From Rhyacichthys aspro (lineage: Eukaryota > Chordata > Actinopteri > Gobiiformes > Rhyacichthyidae), in assembly GCA_036850595.1 (NCBI GenBank), contig CM072152.1, forward strand, positions 8,885,640 to 8,949,639: a stretch of DNA of 64,000 nt, read 5' to 3'. Under the pieces are notes generated by a model. The model searched no databases, was not told the DNA's origin, and saw nothing but the letters and a program-made list of their open reading frames with translations. Of the stretch, positions 1 through 13,088 are shown piece by piece; positions within the stretch are counted from its first letter, which is position 1; the number at the start of each line of letters is the position of its first letter. The translations under genes and the position numbers were made by a program.

Positions 1-298
1 GTTCCACAATCATTCAACCCCAGAACCTGTCACTCCCCAGTGTAAAGACCTCAATGTTGCCACCAGAAACCTCATGCTGATGATAACACTTTTAGTCTCT
101 AACGTTGCAACTGTCCACTGCTCGAAACTGACAGTATGCTTACCACTATCTATAAATAAATCTGTTATCCAGAAGTGTCTAATAAAAGCACATTTACAAA
201 ATCCTGAACAATCCTTTTTCTTTTGCCCATTTTCCTGCTTCCAACATATGAAATTTGAGCGCAAAATCTATTTATATACAATACGCCACCCACCGAGA

Positions 299-312
299 GT
301 TGCCGTGGCAAC
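299..312. promoter_or_regulatory. RFX-type X-box motif
   Basis: The sequence GTTGCCGTGGCAAC is an exact match to the palindromic X-box GTNRCC-N2-RGYAAC bound by RFX-family winged-helix factors. No gene start is recognisable next to it, so an enhancer or a chance match are both possible. The match is seen directly; binding is inferred. Confidence 0.35.
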
Positions 313-370
313 ACAGTTATAAATGGTATTTAATGGATCTACAATCAATGTGGATACTCAAATGTAATTG

Positions 371-382
371 TCAGTAGGGGGC
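371..382 (+). promoter_or_regulatory. CTCF-like core motif
   Basis: TCAGTAGGGGGC matches the CTCF core CCASYAGRKGGC at 11 of 12 positions; only the first base differs. It reads on the plus strand. Occupancy cannot be judged from sequence. Confidence 0.25.
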
Positions 383-3300
383 ACTCCTTTTTTTTCCAAG
401 GCATCCCTCTGTAACGGAATTAACTAGAATTAATTTAACCATATACTATATACATACTATTTCATCATTAATGTGAAGTGATATACTGTAGCTGCCCCTG
501 AGCTTTAGTTTAGCCTCGAGCCTTTTAATTAAATGTTCCTCCATTGACACATTCAATAAAAATCTCAAGCCTTACAGTGACCCTCGAGGACTGTATTATG
601 TGATTGTTGCACACCACTTCATATAAAACTATAATGAAATTAAGTCGTGGAATATCTGATTCCAGCCCTTTAATTAGTTCATTTATTGAGTTTCTTAAAT
701 TATAATTTGTAATTTTATCCAGCATTATCCTTTTAACTTACATGTTTCCACGAGTAAAATGAATCTTTGCGCAAATGTCACATCTTTTCATTATTTTTCA
801 GTTAGATCTGCACAGCCACCCTCCCACACAAACGCATGGAGTCTCCAGTTTCACACATATGACTTCTTTATTCCTGAGCTTAAAGTATTCATTATGCTGT
901 GTACAAAGCCTATTCCCACAAGCAAGAGCACATTAACATTCCCTTAGTCCCTTATATCCCTTATATCCTTGTTACTCCCACCTACAAATGCTTCTAGATG
1001 GAAAGAAGAACATGTTACACTTGTCAGATCCAATCAACAAACAATGTGCTTGTTAGTTTTCTCATGAATGGACTTATCTAGTGCCAACAGAACCGCACTT
1101 TGGACCGCTTTAAAGATGCTCCAACTAACACACTACTAACACCACCTTCACCATAAGCCTAATGAGTGAATCACAGGGGTCTATAAACGCTCAAAGGTTG
1201 TCTGCACACTCAAAAGGTGGTGGGGGGTCTATTTTCATTTAATAAACCTTCAAAAGCTTCTCCGTTGTCATTTTACATCCCGCTCGCTCTTGTTTTCTAA
1301 GTGAGCGAGCTGTCGTTCAGTGCTTTATGAAGATATATGAGCGTCATAAAAATGTGTTTAGGTTTTCTTGTCATTCTTATTGCCGTTCATGATCGTAATG
1401 GCACTGCTGAGACGTGGCGGTGATGTTGTCCATAAAATACACATTACTCAAGTCAATACCGCTACTGCCTCCCCACTACCATCCCAGTATGTACCCGGTG
1501 TACACGCAGAAAACGCATATTATGGCAAATATTTATCAGATTAAGTCTTCAGTGTGATTTTGATGGGACGTGATGAGGAGCCGGTTGACTTTAATTATGT
1601 GCGATGGCCAGGCAAACCCACCAGTTACACCAGTGGAAATGATTTATTGTTCATTCTATGTTTTTTTTGTATGCCTATGATCCATTTTTTGTAGCCTTTT
1701 AGTCTGTGCTCAAATAAATAGAGCAACTACACCTTAAACAGTTTGTTAGACACACAAATCCTTGCAAATCATTGGTTACAAATTGCCATATTCATCTTGT
1801 TTATGCAGATATTCCGATTTTATAATGACTGATGCCTTTTTGTCTTCCTGAAAGTTATTCCAGTCTGCATAGCTTCCAATGCCATGCAAACTAAACAAGT
1901 AAAAGTGTATTTACCCAAGCTACAAAGCTGTACTGTACCTTTAAAAGTGCCTACATTCTTCCTTCCGTATTGACTTTCTTTAAAAAAAAGCCGTGCAAAC
2001 TTTGTCCCTACACTTAATTGATTGAATGTCATCCTAATGTGCTTTATGTTCCATTTTTAATAATCAATTCATCATTGTCAAATCAGCTGATACCTTGGTT
2101 TAATTACCATAAACAGATGAAATCAAGGTTAAATGATTGATGGCTTTGGGCTTGCATTGCTGCCAGTTATAGAGCTATCCTGCTTACACACTTACATAAA
2201 TCATACTGCCTCAGCCATTGGGGTAAAACTTTCCGCTTTCTAATTTTTACACTGATGTGGTCTTGTATTATTAGTTGTTTGTAAGTCTAGTTTTGTAAAG
2301 TCGACGTCCTTCATGTCATTACCAGTATGAGTTATAGTAATTTCCCCAAGGATCTTTTTTTTCTTCTACTTTCTGAACCGAAAACGAAAGGCCATCTTGG
2401 CACATACTTGCTGTTAAATTGTATTTTCCCATTAGGATTTGATAGAAGGCACATGAGGGTCTGCTCTTTACTGACTGAGAAGAAGAAGAGACTCATGGGC
2501 TGTTGGAGGGATGGCTTCTAAACATGGTATGATCCGGGAGGTGAAAGGTCATCAAGAAATAATTTGCATCTCAATTGTTCCTTTCCTGTTGGCACTGGAA
2601 CACATTATAATACAAGTATTTGTTGAGGAGCAGTATTTGTAATCTGTTATAATGCTATTATAACAGTGTATTAGTGGTTGAGGGTGTACAAGGCAATTGA
2701 TGTAACATACCTTTCAAACACACCTTGTTCCCTTAATAAGCCCAAATAAAGCCACCTCAATTGTTCCTTAATTAAACCTATGGCTTTGCTACTGTGCATT
2801 TGTGTGTATATGCTGAAAAATATTGATTATTCTTCTTTTGGCCACCCTTTTCAAGTCAATGGGGCTCTGCTTAAAGCATGAGGCAGGATACATTCTGGAC
2901 AATCTTTGCTTAAATGTTACATGGGTTGGCTGTAAATCTGACTGAAATGGTTTTACAGAATTGTCTGAGTGTAAACTTCCAAAATCAGCAATACTTAATG
3001 TAAATAATCCTCCACAGTGCCTGCATTTCTGTCTAATGCTCCTACATTAGCTGTAAATTCCCAACATCCCTTTGTTTGAGGCAAAACAACTCCTATTCCA
3101 GCAGGAAATGAAGGCATAGATCAAAAAGCTGGCCGGGAACAATATAGCGTGGAAGAACTGCAGACATCTCATTTGGGTGAACAGCAACTGCAGTATGGTT
3201 CAGTAGCACCACTAATGACTAGACTGATAGAGTTGAGTTTGATGGATGGGGCTGGACTTGTACTAACTGGATTGGTATGCCACAATAGCCTGTATTCCAC

Positions 3301-4442
3301 TTGTGGAATCAACAGGCCTGGTGTCCACCTTTAACTCGTAATTTTTCGGAATAACACGCATGTGGAAACCAAATAACTGGAACTGTTTTGTTGTTCTGTC
3401 GGTCACATGCAATCTGAGGATACTAACAAGCACCGTTTCTTTCGGTTTAGCTTCCAATTCTGCCATACAATGTGTATTCTGCAAAGGTTTGTGATCATTT
3501 ATTGACACTGGTCGCTATTGAACAAACTATGGCGAAGGAGTCGGAGCTTTTTATCTTCTGTTGGGTTTGTTTTGGTGTTAGTGTTGTGCTCGAAAAGCCA
3601 GCTTCTTCATTGGTTCTAGATTGGACCTCAAAACACACAAAAAAGTGTACTGACTGAGTATTCTTATATTTCACAGCTTCTCGAGTGATATGTGTACTGT
3701 AGCAACTCCTGCTCCTCATAATGCACTTATTCTTACTCTGTAACATTCTGCTTTACTGTAAAAATGAGCTTGACAAAACATTACATTATTTAATGGCTTG
3801 GATTGTAACTAAAAACTAACTTGAACAGCAATATAATTTGGTCCCTTTTATAAAAGAATGAGTTTGTGAAAACAGATCAATTGCTGCCTTGTAAGAAGAA
3901 AACTAAAGGCTGCAGGTCAACTCATTAGAAATAGTTCTGCAGACAACCTACATGCGTCCTCGTTATCAAATAACAACAAATGGTTGCTTTCAGGAGCGTT
4001 GCTAGTGGCGACATGTGCTGCTGGAAGATTGTGGAAAGCTGCTTAAAAGTTTTAAATTAGTGTTGGTTTGTTGATGTTGATGAAAAGCTTCACCATAACT
4101 TATATGTTCTGAGTAGCACTTACATCAAACTAACTTTTCATCCTCATTATAAGTTAACTGTTTAAATTAATAAGTTAATGTATGTAGGGCTTCAGGTGAA
4201 GGCTATAATAAGTTGTGTGCTAGCATATCTCATCACATTTTATCAAGATTATTATATATTATTGAGATAACATTCAGTGCATATGACTAAAGAACTTCAG
4301 TACAGGATTTCTATTGTGGTCTCTTAACACAAAACACAAACTGTATTCAAATGGCCTTCATACATCTGGCACAGTAGTAAATTGTACATTTACCCTGTGA
4401 AATACTGCTAACAAACCAGCCTGAGTAATTTATGTGCATCAT
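383..4442. other. Non-coding stretch, no recognisable gene
   Basis: Only short, overlapping, unrelated open frames occur, and none resembles a known protein. Visible local structure is an 8-bp GC-rich inverted repeat (gctcgctc at 1282-1289 and gagcgagc at 1303-1310) and an AT-rich hairpin with 9-bp arms at 2644-2666. The block at about 3250-3620 has somewhat higher GC and long stop-free runs on both strands, but I recognise neither a protein nor a repeat family in it. Confidence 0.6.
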
Positions 4443-4910
4443 AAGACTCGTTTCCACTGGTGTGGAAGGGTATGGGTCGGCTCAGTACAGCACAGTTTGG
4501 TACAGGTAACCCTTTTTAAGGCTTGCATTTTTATTGTGCTGAGTCCAGAAGAGCTGAGGCTGAAGGTTGAGCTGTATACTGCTGCAGCAAACACTCTTTC
4601 TGCTTTATTCACTGCATTCTAAACATTCAGTTTATAGAGATGCACCAATTTTTTTACAATTTATGGTCTTAATATTTCATGTCATACATTCTTCTTGTAT
4701 TTAATGCAATGTTGTAATTCACGATGCTGACCAGGTCTTACGAAAAACTGGAAACAGCTGTTTAGCTTCAATTTTTTTTGAAAGCAGACTACACACTTGG
4801 GACTCCATGTGTCCCAAAGTGATACAGTACAATATGCCTTTTGGGGATGCTTTGGAGCACTTTTGGTAATGGACACTTTACCGTACTAACTTAACTGTAC
4901 TAACATCGTA
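4443..4910. repeat. Possible degenerate DNA-transposon fragment (GTTTCCACTG-type end)
   Basis: The left part begins CGTTTCCACTGGTGTGG and continues into GGTACAG-like repeats. This resembles the terminal region of a dispersed teleost DNA element whose ends read GTTTCCACTG followed by GGTACGG repeats. The right end carries decayed GTAC-rich sequence (ccgtactaac, ctgtactaac), but a clean inverted copy of the left end is missing. The assignment rests on memory of the repeat's look and the boundaries are approximate. Confidence 0.22.
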
Positions 4911-5006
4911 CGATACTCGTTCAATGCGATGTGATCATTCACAAACTCTGAACTGAACCACTCTGAACATTTTACGTTGATTACAAACTATTATATTTGT
5001 AATAAT

Positions 5007-5328
5007 GGGGTGCATAGTGGCAGCGTGGTTGGTGCTCCTCTCTCACAGCAAGAAGATAGTGGGCGGCCAACACTCCATCTTTCTGTGAGGAGTCTGCATG
5101 TCCTCCCACCGCCCAAAGACATGCATGTTCAGGTGAATTAGTGTCACTAAAGTGGCCCTAGTGGATGAATGTGAGAGTGAATGGTTGTCTGTCTATGTCT
5201 GTGTTTAAATGTCAGCTCTGCAACTAACTGGCCATTGTCCAGGTGTACCCCACCTCAGGCCCAAAGCTGCTGGGATAGGCTCTAGCCACCAGCGACCCCC
5301 AATGGGACCAAGCAGTAGAAGATGAAGG
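5007..5328 (+). repeat. SINE-like dispersed repeat, copy 1
   Basis: The segment runs from a tRNA-like head (gtgcatagtggcagcgtgg) through the body landmarks ttctgtgaggagtctgcatg, cccaaagacatgcatgtt and gagagtgaatggttgtctgt to a tail with gctgggataggctctagcc. The same landmarks in the same order occur at 14660-14995 and, inverted, at 16431-16698, so this is a dispersed family. The A-box and B-box-like elements seen among the copies suggest a tRNA-derived, RNA-polymerase-III-type SINE. The B box of this copy is lost (…gggcggccaacac…). I do not give a family name. Confidence 0.7.
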
Positions 5329-6534
5329 ATGTGCACTGTTTCTGTCAAATCTCCTGATGTGTTTTTACAGTGTGACCAGACATTCTGCATGGCATAATGA
5401 CTCTAAATCATGTCTCACAGACTATGTCCTGATTTTCATTTTAGTCTTTGAATGAGTCACTCCAGTAGTCTGGAAACAGGGAGACTGATCATCACAGAGC
5501 TGACCCACGTGCGGTGCATCACTTTTGATTGACAGCTCTGTCTCAAGCAGCTGGTTATCATCTGACATTGTCTTTGTGTTGCCACTGGCTATATTGAATA
5601 TATGAATAGTGCAAGCTGACATTAGTGGAATATGAACAAAAAGGGCATACTATTACAAAACAAAAGAGAGATGCAGGAACAGCAAGGGATCTAACTTTTT
5701 TTTTGTACAAATCCAGTACAAGTTTTGCTGACTATGTTGAACAAAGTTTTCTGTTTGTTACTTTTTGTTTGTATTCTTCACATACAGGGAGAGAAAATGA
5801 CAATGTGTGGTGCTTCCAGATCATCTTGCTCTCATTAGTGGGGGGTGTTTTTTGCTCAATATTTTAATGCACAATAACTTATCAAAATAATAGGTTCAGC
5901 TCAAATCTGGAAAAGTGTGATATTTGGATGCAAAATTGGACTAATTATCCCATATTGCATTGGGGGTCTTACATATGCTGCATAAATGTGCTGAATAAAT
6001 TGGTCCATATTATCCCTAATAGTTATTGCAATTGTAATATATTTTTTTGACTTAAAGTTTCAGTTAGATCAGCAGTAGGATTACAAGTGGGTCAGAGTTT
6101 ATACTGAGTTCTCCTAAAACTCAAGAAGTAAACTGAACTTATCATCTCAAGAACTATACTATAATATTTATAAATATGAAGTTATTAAAACAGCATAAAT
6201 TTGACCTCAGAACCATGGGGTCAATGAGAATGAGAAAACACCATGCATTGTACAGTAAAACAAATGTAAATGTAAACTAAATACAACCACATTCAAACTG
6301 TATTACAATTTGAAGTCTATAAATAAGTGTATTAGGTAGAGTGGAAAATGTATCTGCATGGTTTTAGAGAGCAAAACTAAGGCCTACAACCTTGCTTAAC
6401 CGTAATGAAAAACTAAACCTAACCTTAGCAGAAAATAGGCCAGCCACTGGTGTAGGTGGTGACATGGGCATTCTTATATGCTTACACGATCTTAATACAT
6501 TAACCGTCATCACTGTGTTATCACTGACTCCCAG
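5329..6534. other. Non-coding stretch
   Basis: AT-rich sequence without a recognisable gene or repeat. It has short A/T runs and scattered short open frames with no family resemblance. Confidence 0.6.
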
Positions 6535-7575
6535 ACTACTCTAGGTGGGACAGGGCAGAGTGGAGAGAGGTGGTGATGCTGTCCTCTGTGGACCTGTTTG
6601 CCCCGTATGCAAACTGGTGACTGTCGAATGTAGATTGGAGACAGGAAAAGATGGACCAGTTTTTCAAAACACTTCATAATTACCGGGGTGAGTGCAACTG
6701 GTCTGTAGTCATTGAGGCTGCTGATTGTGGACTTTTTGGGCAGGGGGACAATGGTTGAGGACTTGACGCAGGTTGGGACAGTAGACTGGTGTAAGGACCT
6801 GTTGAAGATCTTGGTGAAGACCCCCGCCAGCTGGTCTGCGCAGTCCTTCAACACCCGTCCAGTGATGCCGTCAGGTCCAGCAGCCTTCCTCAGGTTCACA
6901 GCCCTCAGCGTGCGCCTCACCTCATGCTCCTCCACAGTGAGGGAGGCGCTGCTGTGGGCTGGTGGCTGTAGTGCAGCTGTGGCTCCACCTCGAAGCGGAC
7001 AAAGAAGAGGTTAAGCTCCTCTGCCAGTGAAGGGTCCCCGTCAGCAGCAGCGAGGTTTGGTCTGTAGCTTATGATATGCTGGATCCCCTGCCACACCTGC
7101 CTCGTGTTGCTGCTGCTAAAGTTGTCCTTGATCCTCTGACTTTGGTCCAACTTGGCCCGTCGGACGCCTCTCTTCAGGTTGGCTCTCGCAGCGCTGTATA
7201 GCTCCACGTCGCCAAACCTGAATGCCTCTCTGGTCATCCAGGGCTTTTGATTGGGATAAACCCGGATGCGTTTGTGTCTGTGCAGTGTTTGATGTTGCAC
7301 AGGACTGCTGCTGTGTGCTCCTCCAGGTTTGGTTGGTCAAAGATATCCCAGTTGGTTCTCTCAAAACAGTCCTGCAGCTGGTGAGAGGCACGTTCTTACA
7401 CTTTCTTTACAGTCTTTATAGTGGTAAGAGCTGGTGCTAGGAGCAGGGCCATGTGGTCTGACTGGCCCAGGTGTGGGAGCTGTATAGCTGTATTGGAGTA
7501 GACCTTGTCCAGCGTCTTTTCTCCTCTAGTGGCACATTTCACATGCTGATGGAACTTAGGGAGCACAGTTAACTC
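6535..7575 (-). mobile_element. LINE ORF2 fragment: endonuclease end to RT start, frameshifted
   Basis: This is a relic of a non-LTR retrotransposon. Read on the minus strand from about 7575, the first part is the endonuclease C-terminus (LPKFHQHV, TRGEKTLD, LGQSDHMALL). Next comes the linker (LQDCFERTNWDIF in one frame, VYPNQKPWMT in another). The pre-RT region (TRQVWQGIQHI, LAEELNLFFVRFEVEP) follows, then the start of the reverse transcriptase (RKAAGPDGITGRVLKDCA, VPLPKK, NDYRPVALTPVIMKCFEKL). The last RT remnant (ANRSTED-like, then SALSHLE) is near 6540-6620. Both ends are missing: there is no N-terminal endonuclease, no RT catalytic YxDD block and no 3' UTR. Frame changes near 7390, 7290, 6940 and 6620 show that it is dead. 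The motifs fit a jockey/CR1/L2-group element of fish; the exact clade is not assigned. Confidence 0.92.
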
Positions 7576-10500
7576 TTCTGAAAGCCTCCAGAGAACATTC
7601 TGAAAAGAGTGGAGGTTTAAAAAGATACGTGACCATGAAAAACACCTAGAAGCCTCAGTACACACACATTCCAAATCAATCACAGACAGAACATGATGTG
7701 ACATGGAGGCATCACATGCAGTGATGGAAATCTTTGTGACATTAGAAACTCACTTTTGTCATGGGTTTTGAAATAACCAAAGGAAAAAAAAAAAAAAAGA
7801 CAGAACTTGCCATCCAGTGTTTCTGACACACACAACAGCTGCAGAACCTGACCACCTCATCTGTCTCTACAACACTGCATTGCATTTCAATCTTGTTGTC
7901 CATCAAATATTAATATTACATTTATATCCAGTATTCAGCAGAAGAATAATTCCATCTTGTCGTCCCATACAAACCCGTTCTTACCATCTAAAAGCAGAAA
8001 GAGCTAATAGTGTGGGAAAAAAAAAAAAAAAAAAGAATCAAATGAAGAAGCAAAATACATTTAAAGAAACATAAATCCCTACTTTACAATAACAAAAGCT
8101 TCCCATTCACTGTGTGCATGCATGTATAGTGAAAAAGCAAAGCAGCTGTATTCAATTCATAGCAATAAAAAGGCAGACGCAACAGAATGACTTTTGCCAT
8201 TTATGATTGTGTTGTATACATTTTCCACACATTTAAACAAGTCTACTTTCCATTTCATCTTGCCCGACGCGCATTCTGCATGTTCTATACAAGGGCAGTC
8301 TTACAGCTCTCCTCTGTTCCATTCTTTGACAGATATTCAGGTCAGAGCGCTGTAATTGGTGCATTGATTGGCGACATGCAAAGCGGAGCTCTGTGGACAA
8401 ACAGTGAAGTGACAGGTGGTCAAGATGATGCATACTTATGTCGACCTCTGTTACAGGATGAATAGACGGGAGTGACGGTAAGTACAAATGAGAGTGACGT
8501 CGTGAAGGTCGGGGTGGGAAGGTAAGAGAGGCAGTGAAGGAAGTGGTGACAAATGACTCACTTATGGTTCACGTTAGATAAAAAACTTAGAATGGTATGG
8601 CCTACAGGTCTTTCAAATCAAACTAATTCATTTTTCTGCAAATGAAAAAGATGCGATATGAACATTTTTGAGAGGAAAAACAGAGCAGATGCAATACTCA
8701 AGTGATTCTGACAAAGATCCTCTGTGAACCTGCAGCAGGAGAAGGGAGGGTTGTACAGTGCAAAGCTTACAGAAAATCTTTCATCAGCATCTAGGACAAA
8801 CTTCACAGCTTACACTAAACCTTACACCTGTAGTGTTAAAGAAGAGATGAAGGATTTTAGGCAGGACTTTGGACTTTTACAAACTGTGGAACAAAACAGT
8901 AGGCTGAGACTGAAATAATGGGTTACACAATGTCTGCATGTGATGGTTTATAAAAGCATCAAAGCTATGAATAAGGAAATAAAAAATAAATCTGCCTCTT
9001 TATCTTTGACTGATAAGCGCTAACATTTAACTCACTGACTCACTGTTTTGTAACTATTAAGGGACTTTATTTTTCCATCCAGAGTTTTTTTAAGTTGATT
9101 GGTTGGAAATTCATAATTCATGCTGTTTAAATTGTTTTTTTAATTGCATTGTGGGTTATCATGTTTTAAATAATGTTATTTTGAGTTGTAATGTGAACTC
9201 TAGACACCAGTGCATTTTTCATGTTCTATAAAAAAAAATAAAAAAATAATCATATAGAAAAATTATAAAATTGTGGTTATTAGCTTTTTTATGCCCTTTT
9301 GTGCAAATAGCTGCACATGTTCAAGGAGATCAGGTTGTGTTAAACATGCTTTTATACATACACATGCCCTTATCTTATACTATTTACCATCTTTGTTTAC
9401 AGCACTTATTTTGAAGGCAAAATTCTCATGGGATTAACATCTCCTGGAAGATGCCAATGAATATTTGATGTTTCAGTGCTGACTGCTTTCCCTGGCTGTG
9501 TTTTCCTTTCCTCTGTACCATTTGAATGATTTGTTAACTGATCATATTTCTCTCCTGTGATTTAAAGACACTGACAAACACAGGAAACCAGAAAATACGA
9601 TGCGTCTTGGCCCCGTCTCAGTACACAGACACTGATCTGATGCTTTGGAGCCCTGGAGATTTACCAGTGATGCAAAGAGGACATATTTTTAGTCTGGTTA
9701 TATGAATTTCAAATGCTGGATCCATCTGGTGGCTTGTTAATGATGATCATCAGTGGAGTGATTTAAAAGCTGGTCAAGACTTTGAGCGAACAGAACTTGA
9801 ATGTCTCACCATTTGTAAAGGCTTGACAACGGATACCAAAGTGAGACTTCCAATGGATGATGTGTGCACAGTCCTTTTAGCCATTTTCTCTTTCAAAAGA
9901 CAAATTAATGTAGGGAGTTTTTGACAGTCAGGAGCTAACAGAGTGTGAGGTGACTTTAATGTTCAATGAAAGCACCAGCAGTTTTTGGTGAGCTGAAATA
10001 CATTTTGCACATGTCTTTTTCCAAAGGGAATTGATTCTGTATGTTATTTGTCATCTAAAAGTAGACTGATGTATTTTTTATTCAAACGGGAACAATATGT
10101 CTGTTGGATGAGATATGCTAATGTGGTTTTCACTAAAACAAAGGTCATTCTCACCACAACATATAGTTTACTGTTTACTCTCATGTGATTAGTTATCAGT
10201 TAGGGTCATTATTAATGCTAACACTGTATTGTTGTGAAAATTCCCTAACCCAGGACCTCTATGCTTTGATGTTTTAGACAGTCAGTGTGTATATGAAACT
10301 TTCAGCCGGTGAAGGGCACAGATCCTTCAACACACTCTCTGTGTTGTGTCATATTTACAGATGCCATTTGTTTACAAGTGGAGACTATCCAAGCTGGAAG
10401 GTTTGGAAGAAACTGCAGGGTAATTTTACCATACTGAGTCCAGTGTATTAGCCTACTTCTGCACCCTCTATTTGAGTGTTGAAAGCGTGTCACTCATGTA

Positions 10501-10653
10501 ACTTAGTGCGATAAGAACTCGTCCCAGGGGCAGAAACATTACAGTTGGCCGGCTAAGGGTACTGTGTCAGTAAGATAGGCATGACTCTACTGATCTGAGG
10601 CTACATTATTAAACTTTTGCCAGTTTGCAAGCACAAAAGGAAATGTCTTGTCA
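7576..10653. other. Non-coding stretch with poly-A runs
   Basis: No gene recognised. A-runs lie at about 7783-7798 and 8019-8036. The segment 8457-8477 is bounded by good splice signals but has stops in all three frames, so it is not a coding exon. 9230-9290 is A/T simple sequence. Confidence 0.55.
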
Positions 10654-11119
10654 GTCTAGAACAGTGGTGGGCAAACTAAGGCCTGGGGGCCACATGCGGC
10701 CCCTTGAGCTGTGTAATGCGGCCTGCCAAGCATTTACAAAGTATTTATAATTTAATGTAAGACAGCATATATTTGGCAATTTTCCTTAAATGCCTTGTGC
10801 TTTCATATCTAGATACAGAAAACTTCCATTGACACAAGTTTTTAATATGGAGTGGACAGAGACAGACAGAGATTATTGACTGAAGTCCAGTCAGTACCAT
10901 ATGTCTTATTTGCCAAGAAACTGTTGCTGTTTTCAAAGAACATGATATCAGCCACCACTTTTCCACCAAACATTATACTCTATAGTCTGTGCAAGAAATG
11001 GTACAGGTTTTCTAATGTAATTAATACTAGTTTATAGTTTAGTGGTCTGGCCCGTCTGTCAGATTTTAAAACCCAGTGTGGCCCTTGAGACAAAAAGTTT
11101 GCCCACCCCTGGTCTGGAA
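10654..11119. mobile_element. hAT-type MITE with 8-bp target-site duplication
   Basis: The element proper is 10662-11111 (450 bp). Its left end starts CAGTGGTGGGCAAACT. The reverse complement of its right end starts CAGGGGTGGGCAAACT, giving 15 of 16 identical terminal bases. It is flanked by gtctagaa (10654-10661) and gtctggaa (11112-11119), an 8-bp duplication with one mismatch. The 5'-CAG start and the 8-bp duplication are diagnostic of the hAT superfamily. The subterminal GGGGGCCACATGCGGCCC is also typical of such elements. There is no transposase frame inside, so it is non-autonomous. The orientation is arbitrary. Confidence 0.9.
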
Positions 11120-13088
11120 TGTGCAGGCCTGGCTTCCTTGGGTTAGTCTTGCTACTTAACTTACACATGAAGGAGGTAGGTGTACAGATGTGGTGGTCTA
11201 TGAACGTAGAACCAAGGAGTTTAACTTAGTTGACGGGGAAAACTTAAGTTGGCTGTATGCTACAGAAACTGTACTACAGTTAGGACACAGGAACTCAACT
11301 TGGGAGTATAAATGACTACATGACAGTACTTTTACACTTGACTTATAGTATGCCAGTGACATATTGTAAAACAATTATGTATGATCAGCTTGCAGGTTTC
11401 AGTTTGTATATAGGTAATAGCATATGATCCAACGTCAGAGTCTCTTTGAGGATAATCTCTATGAAGGCATTGCCTCAAAAGGTAACTGTCTTTAAGTTTA
11501 TATTACTTATACTATTAATGTAAAACATAAATCTACAGAAGCATAGGTAAATGTTGGACAGTCAATAGTCTGGCCAGAAAGTATGTAGCCCATCTTTATC
11601 TCAGACTTCCTCACGTCTTAAAAAATGCAGATAATTCCCCTAAACTCAATGAGGCATTCAAGCCTTTCTGTGTCATATTTTACTACATGCTGTATGTCAA
11701 GACAGACGCTAATCCACAAAGCCTTTTGTAACAAGGATTACAGAAAATCCCCATTACAACCAACATGTCACTGTAAACGATTCATGCTTTGAATGAAAGA
11801 GCATGTTAAGAGAGATTATTTATGTGTGCCCAGAAATGTCAAATGCTTGTGGTAAAAATGGATGTTTTTTTCATTTTTAGAAAGAGCATCGTGAAGAATC
11901 AAATGACACACTAACAATTTGATATAATAACTATGACTCATGAAATTCATGACATGTATCACAGAGAGCAATGACTCGATCTGTTCTCAGTAAAATCTTG
12001 TTGGTAGGCAGAGGGACATTTCAGTGTGGAGCAGGTGTGGGAGTTGGAGACACATCTGAACCACGGAAGTCACGAAGTCACAAAAAGTCAGGAAGTCACG
12101 ACGTTGAGGGAGGTATTGGACCAACTGAGCTTGGTTAATGGTGAAAATGGGGCCCACATTTGGGGAAAGTGTCATTGCTGCTTAGATAACAAGGTAACTA
12201 GGGCATTTGGACAACTTTTCAAATAAAGCCTAATAAAGTTTTAGAAAGTATCACTGCAGACTTCTGAATGCTCCTTTGGGTTGCTCTACTATTTAATTCC
12301 ACTTATTTTGTGACTCGTATAATCAGCCCTAATAAATAGTTAATCATCATGAAAGAAAAAAATAGTACATCCCATCCGTGCTAGAAATATTATTTTACAA
12401 TCATTCTGTTTTCTTTGGTCTATCCTCTACAAATTCTTTTCCTCATTCTCTCACACACTGACAATTCACTATACTATAATTATAACTGAATTATCATCTC
12501 AGTCAAAGAATCCATTATTGCCATTTTGGCCTGTTAATACCCTCATTCAGTCTTTCTGTCTCTTCCCCGTTGCCCTCATTCTCACTCTTAGAGTAAGTTC
12601 TTTTGGCTATTATAGGCTGTGAATGACGCTCGGTGGTGGGTAAGATGGACGGACACAATAATAAAGGGAGAATGGGAAAAGGCTGGTTGTTCTTTGTGTT
12701 TTGTTTTTTGAGATTTAAAATTTTATCTCTTTATTTTCTTTAGTGTTGCTTGAAAGTCCTTAATCATTTTGGATGAAATAATGAAAAGGCAGCAAAATGG
12801 ATCAAAATCGGTCAAAACTGTTTTCAGAAGTGTATAATTGTTTTAAGATGACATTCTTTGCACTTCCATTACTTCTATGCTGTTCTTTCTGACTAACACA
12901 GCTCTGGTAGAGGTCAAGCACATTGGTTTCTTTCGTTTTCTGATGACCTTTAATGGGGGCTTAGAACACATTTGATAAATGAACAAATTTTGGAAATGAA
13001 CCCATCGTTTAACCCATTTTAACAGGGTTTGTTTAGAGACGACAAACTACAAGAAACTACAAACCAAACCTTTACAGAATCTTTAAAT
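11120..13088. other. Non-coding stretch
   Basis: No gene recognised. A short cluster of imperfect gaagtcac repeats occurs at about 12063-12103. The rest is unique AT-rich sequence. Confidence 0.55.

Noticed and set aside
6712..7440. Plus-strand open frames over the LINE fragment
   Set aside because: They are antisense shadows of the reverse-transcriptase coding strand.
8457..8477. 21-nt microexon between good splice signals
   Set aside because: Stops occur in all three frames, so it cannot be an internal coding exon.
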